Origin: JAUSNA01 sp964568885
Lineage (GTDB): Bacteria; Patescibacteriota; Microgenomatia; Levybacterales; GWA1-39-11
DNA: 15,387 nucleotides
Direction of reading: 5' to 3'
Assembly (NCBI GenBank): GCA_964568885.1
Contig: CAZMSF010000026.1
Coordinates: 1-15,387 of the forward strand
In this document: piece after piece, positions 6,178 to 13,716 of the stretch
Layout: each line of letters begins with the position of its first letter
Numbering within the stretch: the first letter of the stretch is position 1
Made by a program: the position numbers and the translations under genes
The notes under the pieces: generated by a model
What the model was told of the DNA's origin: nothing
The model's input: the letters and a program-made list of their open reading frames with translations, nothing else
The model's database searches: none

Positions 6178-8499
6178 ATGAAAAAAATACTGACTGCCCT
6201 TTTTTCAGTTATTCTCTTTCTTATAGTTGTCCCCACTATTCACGCACAACAACCCACCACTACCTCTTCACCTTCCCCTACATTTTCGCAACCTGCCAAT
6301 GCAAAAGCTGCATTCCCTCTCCAAACCGACAGCAATGTTCCGCAAAATTTCCATACATATTCACAGAATGTTTTCATAGAAATTTTAACCAGTATTTCCT
6401 GCATTCTGACGGGCTATGACCCACTTACCGCTTCCGGAAAATGTTTGGGGATAAATCCGGTAACACATAAAATCGGATACGTAGATGGGGGACAAGGAGG
6501 GGCAATTGGAATTGTCGGAAATATGATTGGCATGACCTTTAATATTCCCGTCTCATCAGGAACGTACATGAAAGATTTGGCTGCCCATTTCGGTATCACC
6601 AAAACCGGACTTGCAGCTCCTATAGATGTCGGCGGCAACAAAGTTGACAATGACGGTACATTTGCGAGCGGTTATGGCTATGCGGGTCTTAAGCCTCTCA
6701 TCGGTCTCTGGAGGCTATTTAGAAATATCGTTTATCTGCTTTTTGTCCTGATATTTATTGTAATCGGTGTAGGAATAATGCTTCGGGTCAATGTGGATGC
6801 GCGTTCCGTTATGTCTATCCAGAACCAGCTTCCAAAAATTATTATCGGCATACTTCTTATTACCTTTTCGTATGCAATTGCAGGATTTATCGTGGACATG
6901 ATGTATGTTTCAATGTATCTTGTTTATTACCTGTTTTATTCCTACACCTTGCAAACACCCGGACTTGATATAGCAGGGCTTAATCCTTCACATCTTCAAG
7001 GAGCAAATCCCCTTTCTGCAGTAGGCGGAATTGGAGGAGTCGGAGGAATAGCAGGAGGAGTCGCCGGTCCATTTGGTGATCTTATCTCCTCTATGTTAGA
7101 CAATAATTTCGGCTCAATACTCGCCGCTATTGTGGGAGGCCTCATCGGGGGAGCTGCCGGCTCTATTATTCCTTTTGCAGGAACTGTCGTCGGTGCCGGG
7201 ATTGGTGCTGCCGTCGGAGGTCTTGTGGGTGGCAAGCTATTGGGATTGGTGGGAGGACTTCTTGCCTACATTATCATATTTATAGCGGTGTTCTGGGCGC
7301 TTCTTCGTCTTTGGTTTTTACTGCTTCGAAGCTATATCTTTTTTCTTATCGACGTGGTTCTTGCCCCGTTCTGGATAGGACTGGGACTTTTGCCCAAAGG
7401 CGGGACTGCGGGGTTTGGGTCGTGGATGAGGGACATTATTGCAAATCTTGCTGTCTTTCCCGCGACGTTATTTATACTCCTTCTTGCCAAAGTGTTTACC
7501 ACTAACTTTGCCGCAAAAAGCGACAGCCAGACTTTTGTTCCGCCTCTTATTGGTAACCTGAATGACATTTCAAGTTTTTCATCAATTATCGGACTTGGCA
7601 TTCTTCTTCTCCTTCCCGGTGTTGTTACGATGGTAAGAGAAACTCTCAAGGCTCCCGGATTCAAGTACACTCAGCAAATAGCACAAGGACTGGGCCAGGG
7701 ACAAAAAATGGGAGGTATGATTTTTGGCAAGACCAAAGACGCCCTCTGGCATACCAATCCTAAAGACGGCTCACCTGAACGGCTTAAGAAATGGTATCTT
7801 GATAAATTCAGAAGCAACTGGCAAGGAAGGGTTGTTCCAAAAGCCACTTCCCCTATCGCCTCTGTTGGGAGCAAAATGCCGTTTGGCATTGGCAACCGCG
7901 TAAAAACGAGAAGGGCAAACAACGCGCGGCATGCAGCGCTTGGCCGGGCTTCCGAAATGGGAATAAATGGAGCAGATAGTGACAATCTCCAACATAGGGC
8001 GGGAGGGTTTAACCCGGCGACAAACAGATTCGAAGGAACAATTGGAGGACATAAAGCGTGGGAGAACGACAATGGGACAATAACGATGGATACCGGATTA
8101 AGACAGGAGATTCTGCGGCCGGAGGAGGCATTTTGGGATAGAAAAATCGCCGGTTCGACAATCCCGGCTTCTCCCGCAACCGGTCAGGAAGTAGCAAGTG
8201 AGTCGGGAGCAAGAAGATCTTCTCGGGAAGAAACTGGCGAGAGGAATGCGGCCGGAGGTGAAGATTCTTCAGCGGGAGATTCCTATCCTGAAACCGAAGG
8301 GTTTAACGAAACCGAAATGCAACAATTCAGACAACTATTACGTGAAGAGCGGGAAAAACCGGAAAATGCAGCTGCAAGCCCGGAGAGAGAAACGGAAATT
8401 CGGAGTCAAATTGCAAACAGAATTGTGACAAGAAGGGCTTCAGGTGGCCCCATTGCAGAAGCTCCCAGCGAACCCCCGCCAACAGAAGAAGGAGCCTGA
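6178..8499 (+). CDS. VirB6/TrbL-like polytopic membrane protein
   Basis: A 773-aa protein resembling the VirB6/TrbL-like inner-membrane channel subunits of type IV secretion-type loci in CPR bacteria. I start it at ATG 6178 (MKKILTALFS) because this gives a clean signal sequence with a cut after IHA (residue 23); an upstream TTG at 6118 only adds a non-matching leader. Residues 25-170 are exported, with two cysteines (C75, C89) that may pair. Membrane helices lie near 183-203, 220-254, 312-335 and 336-365 (glycine-zipper-rich, GGLIGGAAG and GAGIGAAVGGLVGG), 366-405, 420-442 and 468-486. The RNIVYLLFVLIFIVIG and QNQLPKIIIGILLITFSYAIAGFIVD segments are the part most like the family. Residues 490-773 are hydrophilic, first basic then acidic and E/R/A-rich, probably cytoplasmic and disordered. 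It is divergent from the DUF5667 gene and convergent with the 1247-aa gene. Secretion-system membership is inferred; the membrane topology is clear. Confidence 0.85.
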   Translation: MKKILTALFSVILFLIVVPTIHAQQPTTTSSPSPTFSQPANAKAAFPLQTDSNVPQNFHTYSQNVFIEILTSISCILTGYDPLTASGKCLGINPVTHKIGYVDGGQGGAIGIVGNMIGMTFNIPVSSGTYMKDLAAHFGITKTGLAAPIDVGGNKVDNDGTFASGYGYAGLKPLIGLWRLFRNIVYLLFVLIFIVIGVGIMLRVNVDARSVMSIQNQLPKIIIGILLITFSYAIAGFIVDMMYVSMYLVYYLFYSYTLQTPGLDIAGLNPSHLQGANPLSAVGGIGGVGGIAGGVAGPFGDLISSMLDNNFGSILAAIVGGLIGGAAGSIIPFAGTVVGAGIGAAVGGLVGGKLLGLVGGLLAYIIIFIAVFWALLRLWFLLLRSYIFFLIDVVLAPFWIGLGLLPKGGTAGFGSWMRDIIANLAVFPATLFILLLAKVFTTNFAAKSDSQTFVPPLIGNLNDISSFSSIIGLGILLLLPGVVTMVRETLKAPGFKYTQQIAQGLGQGQKMGGMIFGKTKDALWHTNPKDGSPERLKKWYLDKFRSNWQGRVVPKATSPIASVGSKMPFGIGNRVKTRRANNARHAALGRASEMGINGADSDNLQHRAGGFNPATNRFEGTIGGHKAWENDNGTITMDTGLRQEILRPEEAFWDRKIAGSTIPASPATGQEVASESGARRSSREETGERNAAGGEDSSAGDSYPETEGFNETEMQQFRQLLREEREKPENAAASPERETEIRSQIANRIVTRRASGGPIAEAPSEPPPTEEGA

Positions 8500-8505
8500 C
8501 ACAAA

Positions 8506-11500
8506 TTAGGAGAAATCGACTATTCCACTCATGAAGGTTTTTAGAAGCTCGGGGATACTTTTACTTAAGTCGAGGCCAGTTACGCCCGCATCTTGAAGTG
8601 CCATTTTCCACTTTTGGCATCCAGCCTGCTCCAAAATCCAGTCAATATCCTCTTGTGAGAAAAACCCCCCCTGGGAGGTGTCAATTACCTCATTTCCGCT
8701 TCCCGGAGGTTCTTCTTTATAGGCCCGCAATGTCTTTAAGGAGTCGACAAAATTTCTTACCATCGAATTACTCCACCGTTCCCCCGTTCCTTGCCAATTT
8801 CTATGAGCTTTAAGCTGTGCGGCAAGTCCCGCACGGCAAACGTTTTTAAACAGATGGTTTCTTCCCTCGGAAGAACTTAAATAATCCTCCAACTGCGCCC
8901 CTTTATACGTTACGTCCTCCTCTACTTTCCCGGTCCGCGGATTTAATTTCTTTTTTATCTTCGCTTTTCCATCGTACCAATCCTCAATAAGAGGAGCGGT
9001 CACATCATGCCCGAACATGTATTCGGCTACTGTCATTTCTTTATAGATAGGAACCCCATCTTTCTCACCAACCCACACCCGCTCTTTTGCGCCATAATTA
9101 AGCGCGTTATTCGATTTGAATGCATACCTCCTGTTTTTGATAAATGTGTCTTTCACCGTCTTCTCAAAGTCTCCCCTACTGTACTGCAAAACGCCCCACA
9201 CATTGCGCGTCACAAGCTTACTAAAACCCAAATCCTCAGTATCCAACATCGCATGCCACACATTTGCTCCCCTCATCACCTGGTTTGAAGCCCAATCAAG
9301 CTGTGTCCCGTCGGGGAACCGGAGATTTTTCATGATTTTATCTCTCATCTCTTGGACTTGGGCACGTTCCTCGTCAGTTTTTGCATTCTTATAAAGAGCC
9401 GGGAGGGTTGACAGTATCTGTTCAAAAACCTCCTGCGCAACTTGTCCGTTCTCAGTCTTAAGAGCAAGCCACATGTCGGGTGCCAGCTGTTTTAATATAG
9501 GGATGTCTTTGGGATTTCCGATAGGACCCATTGTGTCTTTTCCCGACTGCCGCTCGCGGTAGCGCTGCGCGAACATCTTCGTCCATGCGTCATATCCTCT
9601 CACCCCGGTGTCTGACCTGGCAGCAGCTCCATTCCATCTCTGCTCGACAAATGAGTTGATTTCCGCAAATTCCAGGTTGATGCGGCGGGCATTGCGGACG
9701 CTTTTTATGGAAATATTTCGCTTCTGCTCTTTTGCCTGTGTCTCCTCTTTTTCCCATTCTTCTTTTGAGGGAGGATAAGAAAGCCCATTATCTAACCCTA
9801 TTTCTTTTGCGACAGCAAGCTTTACAAGCTCCCTCACGTGGGTGATGTTTGTTTGAAGGGACGTAGGAGACACGTAAAAATTAATGTATTTTATGAAATT
9901 TGCTTCGTTAATTTTTCCGTTCTCATCAAATATCACATTCTCCTGTTTTGTTGTCGGATCAACCACATACACTCTTTTCTCCTCAAATTTCATTCCCCCA
10001 TACTCGGTAACTTTCTCCCATTTTCCGGCTCCGCTAATAACCCGTACTGCATCTTCCCATCCCTCCCGGGTAAAAAGAGGGCTGTCAGAGGGCAATAATT
10101 GGCGCAATTTTTCAATATCGGAAATATTTCTGTAAAGGGCGTTTGCCATAAGGATTGCGTCCCCGACTTTTGTGTCCCTCTTTACTTCTTTTCCGTTCTT
10201 ATCAAACCCCCGGTTATACTGATCTGCCATTGAATAGTAGTCGGCAGCATTCGTTGAATTTGTGTGCTCGTTTTTGGAGTTAAGACCGACAATTGTTTCA
10301 AAAAGCTTGTCATCGCTATTCATAACCTGACGATACGCTAGGTCATTATTACGTCTCACTCCAAAAAGCCACGCTTCTAAAATAACCTCGTTATAAAGAT
10401 CATCCATAATTTCCCCCGTCTTCGGGTCAGAGAAATAGCGCTGTTTGTCGTATTTCATTGATATCAAATTTACAGGGCTATAAAGGGTACGGATAGCAAC
10501 CTGTGTTAAGGGGCTCATGGGGTCTGTTGAGTTATCCAAATGCAGCTCAATCATTTTGTTCCGGAGCCAAATGATAAAGCTCGCAGGCTGGAACTCGATT
10601 TCGGCCTGCTCTTTCCATACTAACCGTTCGTTCTTATCAAGCATTTGTTTTCCCGTTGTAGGATCTATTTCAGGGACTCCTTTTTTTAGGACCTTAAAAA
10701 GAGGATACCCGTGTTCGGCATACGGACCCCAAATCCGCGCGTCGTCCGTAATCATAATCCACTTCGCCAAATCGACAACGCTTCTTGGCTCGGTCCTCAA
10801 AAGGTCCGGATCGAACCACCCCTCCTCAACACCCTTTTGATACGTACTGTTAAGAGTAAGTCCCTTTTTCCCAAGCTTTTCCTGCACCTCGGCCTCGGTT
10901 TTGGGAGCAGACTCAGGACTCTCCTCAGCTTTTGAAGCCATCACGCGCTCGACGATTGCATTTGCCTTTTCTTTAAATTCTTGCGGATTTTGAACATTCT
11001 GCAAACTTTGCCACTGCTTTCTTAACTCCTCTTTTTCCTCCTCATTGGATATATGCCTGTCAAGTAAAAACAGTATCGCATCATCCGACAAAACAGCCCT
11101 CTTTTTTTGCTCCAACCTTGCTCCATCCTCATCTCCCCTAATTGAATTTACCGACGAGGATATCTGCTCCCGCGCTTTGTTTTCCGCAACCGAGGGGTCT
11201 TCTTGCTGAGCCAAGCCGGGAGAAACCTCAAGCCCCTTCTGCCTTCCGCTTTGCCAGTTTTTAATGCTTTCTCCCAAGTCTTGACGGAACCCCTGAAATT
11301 CCTCATCATTGATCTTATTTTGCGCCCTTAACCGTACAAGTCTTGATACCGTACTTTGGATAAATTTTTCATCAACCTGATTTGCTTCACCCGCCATTTT
11401 GAGCTCGAGTCCCAAAACACGAAGGTCATCAGTCTTATATTTCTCCCAATCAAACCTTGAAAAACTTCCATCCTCCGCCCCTTCTCCAGTAGGAGGAATT

Positions 11501-12249
11501 CCTCTTTCCGTTTGTTCTGCTGCCAATTTTCGGTACTCGGGAGTTATCGGCTCTCCTCTTCGCTGTTTTTCCTCCAAATGTTTTTTCCATGCTTCTTCTG
11601 CCTTTGCCTTTTTAAGGTCGACCCCCTCAGGTTTCATTCTTTTTACTTCCTCAGCCTCCTCTTGCTTCTTTTTCTCGGCAACGTCTTGCTCTATTTTTTT
11701 GACAATATCGGCAACCTCCTGATTCATTTGAGGGCCTTTTTTGGCAATAGCCTCATTCAAGTCGTGCACATACCGCTCCTCCCCGACAACTCCTTCAGAA
11801 AGCATGACCGCCACAATTTTTCCTAAGTCCCCGGAAAAAGTATGACGTAACTGTTCGGGAGTGTAGTTTTTTGTAGAATTTATGAGGTCGTCGTATTTTT
11901 TTGGATTTTTTACAATTTTTTCAACTACTCCGAGTTCTTCTTTTGAGGGTTCGTTCTCGGGGGTGACTGGCGCACCTCTTTCAACAGTTGCTTTTGCTTC
12001 CTGTTCTGATAGTTTTCTCCCCAACATTGTTTCCCACACTGTTTTTGAAGCTGCTGCCTGATCGGCAGTGATACCTCTTCGCTGCCTGTCCCGAACGATA
12101 TCTTTAATTTTTTTTGTAACTTTTTTTATGTCTTCCTGATCTTCTTCCATATGGGGATGTTGTGTACTCATAAGTGTACGGGGCCCCGATTTTTTTGTCA
12201 ATGCAGCCTCGTTTTGTGGATATGTATTGGTGTTTTCAAATTCGGTCAT
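8506..12249 (-). CDS. Very large soluble protein of unknown function (1247 aa)
   Basis: I do not recognise this protein. It has no signal peptide or membrane segment and only two cysteines in 1247 aa. Residues 1 to about 450 are highly charged, K/E/Q-rich and likely helical or coiled-coil, with stretches such as KIEQDVAEKKKQEEAEEVK and repeated QRRG-type segments. From about 460 to the end the composition becomes globular, with many aromatic residues (FIIWLRNKMIELHL, AWLFGVRRNNDLAYRQV, TRNVWGVLQYSRGDF). No nucleotide-binding or catalytic motif was found. The start is uncertain: ATG 12249 gives the longest form with a -10-like TACAAT 9 nt before it, but a better promoter (12173-12201) lies inside, favouring ATG 12150 (MEEDQED). 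The gene lies among T4SS-like genes and ends 6 bp from the VirB6-like gene in convergent orientation, so it may be a cytoplasmic partner or secreted cargo of that system. That is a guess from location. Confidence 0.85.
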   Translation of the reverse strand: MTEFENTNTYPQNEAALTKKSGPRTLMSTQHPHMEEDQEDIKKVTKKIKDIVRDRQRRGITADQAAASKTVWETMLGRKLSEQEAKATVERGAPVTPENEPSKEELGVVEKIVKNPKKYDDLINSTKNYTPEQLRHTFSGDLGKIVAVMLSEGVVGEERYVHDLNEAIAKKGPQMNQEVADIVKKIEQDVAEKKKQEEAEEVKRMKPEGVDLKKAKAEEAWKKHLEEKQRRGEPITPEYRKLAAEQTERGIPPTGEGAEDGSFSRFDWEKYKTDDLRVLGLELKMAGEANQVDEKFIQSTVSRLVRLRAQNKINDEEFQGFRQDLGESIKNWQSGRQKGLEVSPGLAQQEDPSVAENKAREQISSSVNSIRGDEDGARLEQKKRAVLSDDAILFLLDRHISNEEEKEELRKQWQSLQNVQNPQEFKEKANAIVERVMASKAEESPESAPKTEAEVQEKLGKKGLTLNSTYQKGVEEGWFDPDLLRTEPRSVVDLAKWIMITDDARIWGPYAEHGYPLFKVLKKGVPEIDPTTGKQMLDKNERLVWKEQAEIEFQPASFIIWLRNKMIELHLDNSTDPMSPLTQVAIRTLYSPVNLISMKYDKQRYFSDPKTGEIMDDLYNEVILEAWLFGVRRNNDLAYRQVMNSDDKLFETIVGLNSKNEHTNSTNAADYYSMADQYNRGFDKNGKEVKRDTKVGDAILMANALYRNISDIEKLRQLLPSDSPLFTREGWEDAVRVISGAGKWEKVTEYGGMKFEEKRVYVVDPTTKQENVIFDENGKINEANFIKYINFYVSPTSLQTNITHVRELVKLAVAKEIGLDNGLSYPPSKEEWEKEETQAKEQKRNISIKSVRNARRINLEFAEINSFVEQRWNGAAARSDTGVRGYDAWTKMFAQRYRERQSGKDTMGPIGNPKDIPILKQLAPDMWLALKTENGQVAQEVFEQILSTLPALYKNAKTDEERAQVQEMRDKIMKNLRFPDGTQLDWASNQVMRGANVWHAMLDTEDLGFSKLVTRNVWGVLQYSRGDFEKTVKDTFIKNRRYAFKSNNALNYGAKERVWVGEKDGVPIYKEMTVAEYMFGHDVTAPLIEDWYDGKAKIKKKLNPRTGKVEEDVTYKGAQLEDYLSSSEGRNHLFKNVCRAGLAAQLKAHRNWQGTGERWSNSMVRNFVDSLKTLRAYKEEPPGSGNEVIDTSQGGFFSQEDIDWILEQAGCQKWKMALQDAGVTGLDLSKSIPELLKTFMSGIVDFS
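12173..12201 (-). promoter_or_regulatory. Promoter-like sequence inside the 5' end of the 1247-aa gene
   Basis: On the minus strand a perfect TTGACA (12201-12196), 17-bp spacer and TACACT (12178-12173). The spacer contains the perfect 10-bp palindrome CGGGGCCCCG (12179-12188). It falls within the longest reading of the gene but just before two in-frame ATGs (12171 and 12150), and may mark the true 5' end. Confidence 0.45.
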
Positions 12250-12318
12250 AATGGGGACATTGTAGGCCTGGGCATCTTTTTTTCCTTGACAGACTCATCA
12301 CAGAAAACCAACAAAATA

Positions 12319-12348
12319 TCAACAAAAAAGGCGGTATTGAGGTACAAT
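12319..12348 (+). promoter_or_regulatory. Candidate leaderless promoter of the ATPase-winged-helix regulator
   Basis: TACAAT (12343-12348) ends 6 nt before the ATG at 12355. A weak -35, TCAACA (12319-12324), lies 18 bp upstream of it. On the opposite strand TACAAT at 12264-12259 lies 9 nt before ATG 12249. The 105-bp divergent gap shows no other clear element. Confidence 0.45.
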
Positions 12349-12354
12349 TGGAAT

Positions 12355-13680
12355 ATGGACTCCGTCAAACATTTTGAAAGCCTATACCCGCAAACAACAA
12401 GAGAAGCGGAAATTTCCGCCCTTGTGCCTTACATAAAAAAGGGTCTTTCCGTGCAGCTTATCGGCCTTCCGGGAGGAGGAAAAAACAACATCCTCAATCT
12501 GCTTTCCTATAACAAAGAGGTAAGAGCACACAACCTTAAAGAGCTTGAGCCATATGTGCATTTTGTATACCTTGATTGCTCGGAGTTAAAAGAAAGGAGC
12601 CTTCTTGACACGACAAAATTCTTTCTTATCTCGCTCTCGTATTCCCTCAATGAAAGGGGGATGAGTCCGGAGGCGGAACAAGTGAATACATTCATGAAAG
12701 AGGCGCTCCCGTTTCAAGACGAGCTTATTCTCTTTCAGGCGCTCAAGCAAAGCATCGATTTTTTGTGCATAGAAAAGGAGCTGACAGTTGTGTTCTCGCT
12801 GGACCGGTTCTCGGACTACATCCCCGATGTCACTAACCAGTTCTTCAACAACCTTAAGATATTAAGGAACCGGGCTAAATACCGTTTTTCCTGTATTTTT
12901 GCAGTTGGAAGACCGCTTGAGGAACTCATGGAACCCTCTCTTTTTTCGGATTTTTATGACTTTGTTGTAGGAAATTTTATTTACGTTCATTTGTACGACC
13001 CTACCGGTATGGCATTTCGGTTTTCATATCTTGAAAAAACGACGGGCAAAAAAACCGGTGATGCGGTAAAAAAAGACCTTATTACGCTTACCGGGGGACA
13101 TGGAAAATTGACCCGTACGGCTTATGAGGCGGTACTGAGCGAAAAATTTGAGGGACCGCTTTCTGTATTTCTTCTCAAAAAGACCGCCGTGCAAGGCGCC
13201 TTATATGAAATATGGCTCAGCCTTCTTCCTTCAGAGCAGCTCTTCCTTAAGTCGTTTATTGGCAAAAAAACCACCGAAGACGTGCCTGAATTTCTTGTGA
13301 AATCGGGACTTATTAAGGAAGGTGTTTTGCAAATCGGGCTTTTTTCCGAATTCATCAATTCCCTTTCTATCTCAACGACTGAAAAAGTTGAAATCGACCC
13401 CACAACAAATGAGATAACAAAAGGCGGACTGCCCATCTCAGACCTTCTCTCCCCTTCGGAATTTCGGCTCCTCCTTTTCCTTCTTGAAAACAAGGGCCGT
13501 ATTTGCTCGAAAGATGAAATAATAGCCTCCACTTGGAAAGACACAAAAACCCAAGAAGGGGTAACAGACCAAGCGCTTGATCAAATCATATATCGGCTCC
13601 GAAAGAAAATTGAAGCAGACCCCAACCACCCTCACTACATCCAAACCTTGAAGGGTCGCGGATACAAATTCGAGGATTAA
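12355..13680 (+). CDS. ATPase-like protein with C-terminal OmpR/PhoB-type winged helix
   Basis: A 441-aa probable DNA-binding regulator. The N-terminal domain looks like an AAA/STAND-type P-loop ATPase: GLPGGGKNN at 37-45 is the Walker A position, hydrophobic LTVVFSLD (143-150) is Walker B-like ending in D150, and FSCIFAVGRP (178-187) resembles a sensor strand. The Walker A has Asn where Ser/Thr normally follows the Lys, so nucleotide hydrolysis may be weak or lost. Residues 365-441 match the OmpR/PhoB effector fold: LSPSEFRLLLFLLENKGRI, the recognition-helix region VTDQALDQIIYRLRKKIE, and the wing YIQTLKGRGYKF. There is no receiver domain, so it is not a classical response regulator. I start at ATG 12355 because the upstream extension (from 12151) overlaps the opposite gene and has poor composition. 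It is divergent from the 1247-aa gene and 36 bp upstream of the pilin-fusion gene, so control of this locus is plausible. Confidence 0.85.
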   Translation: MDSVKHFESLYPQTTREAEISALVPYIKKGLSVQLIGLPGGGKNNILNLLSYNKEVRAHNLKELEPYVHFVYLDCSELKERSLLDTTKFFLISLSYSLNERGMSPEAEQVNTFMKEALPFQDELILFQALKQSIDFLCIEKELTVVFSLDRFSDYIPDVTNQFFNNLKILRNRAKYRFSCIFAVGRPLEELMEPSLFSDFYDFVVGNFIYVHLYDPTGMAFRFSYLEKTTGKKTGDAVKKDLITLTGGHGKLTRTAYEAVLSEKFEGPLSVFLLKKTAVQGALYEIWLSLLPSEQLFLKSFIGKKTTEDVPEFLVKSGLIKEGVLQIGLFSEFINSLSISTTEKVEIDPTTNEITKGGLPISDLLSPSEFRLLLFLLENKGRICSKDEIIASTWKDTKTQEGVTDQALDQIIYRLRKKIEADPNHPHYIQTLKGRGYKFED

Positions 13681-13681
13681 A

Positions 13682-13710
13682 TTGCAAAGTAGTCCGTTTT
13701 TGGCTACGAT
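13682..13710 (+). promoter_or_regulatory. Leaderless-type promoter of the pilin-fusion gene
   Basis: TTGCAA (13682-13687), 17-bp spacer and TACGAT (13705-13710), beginning one base after the previous stop codon and ending 6 nt before the ATG at 13717. The geometry equals that seen before nrdR (5200-5228). Confidence 0.5.
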
Positions 13711-13716
13711 AAATAC

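Noticed and set aside
6985..7260. GGA/GGC-rich stretch as a DNA repeat or CRISPR-like array
   Set aside because: It codes the glycine-zipper membrane helices of the VirB6-like protein and has no regular unit or spacers.
12286..12291. TTGACA on the plus strand as -35 of the regulator gene
   Set aside because: No acceptable -10 lies 16-19 bp downstream; the TACAAT at 12343 is 51 bp away.
12151..12354. Upstream extension of the winged-helix regulator gene
   Set aside because: It overlaps the start of the opposite gene and the promoter region and looks non-coding; ATG 12355 fits better.
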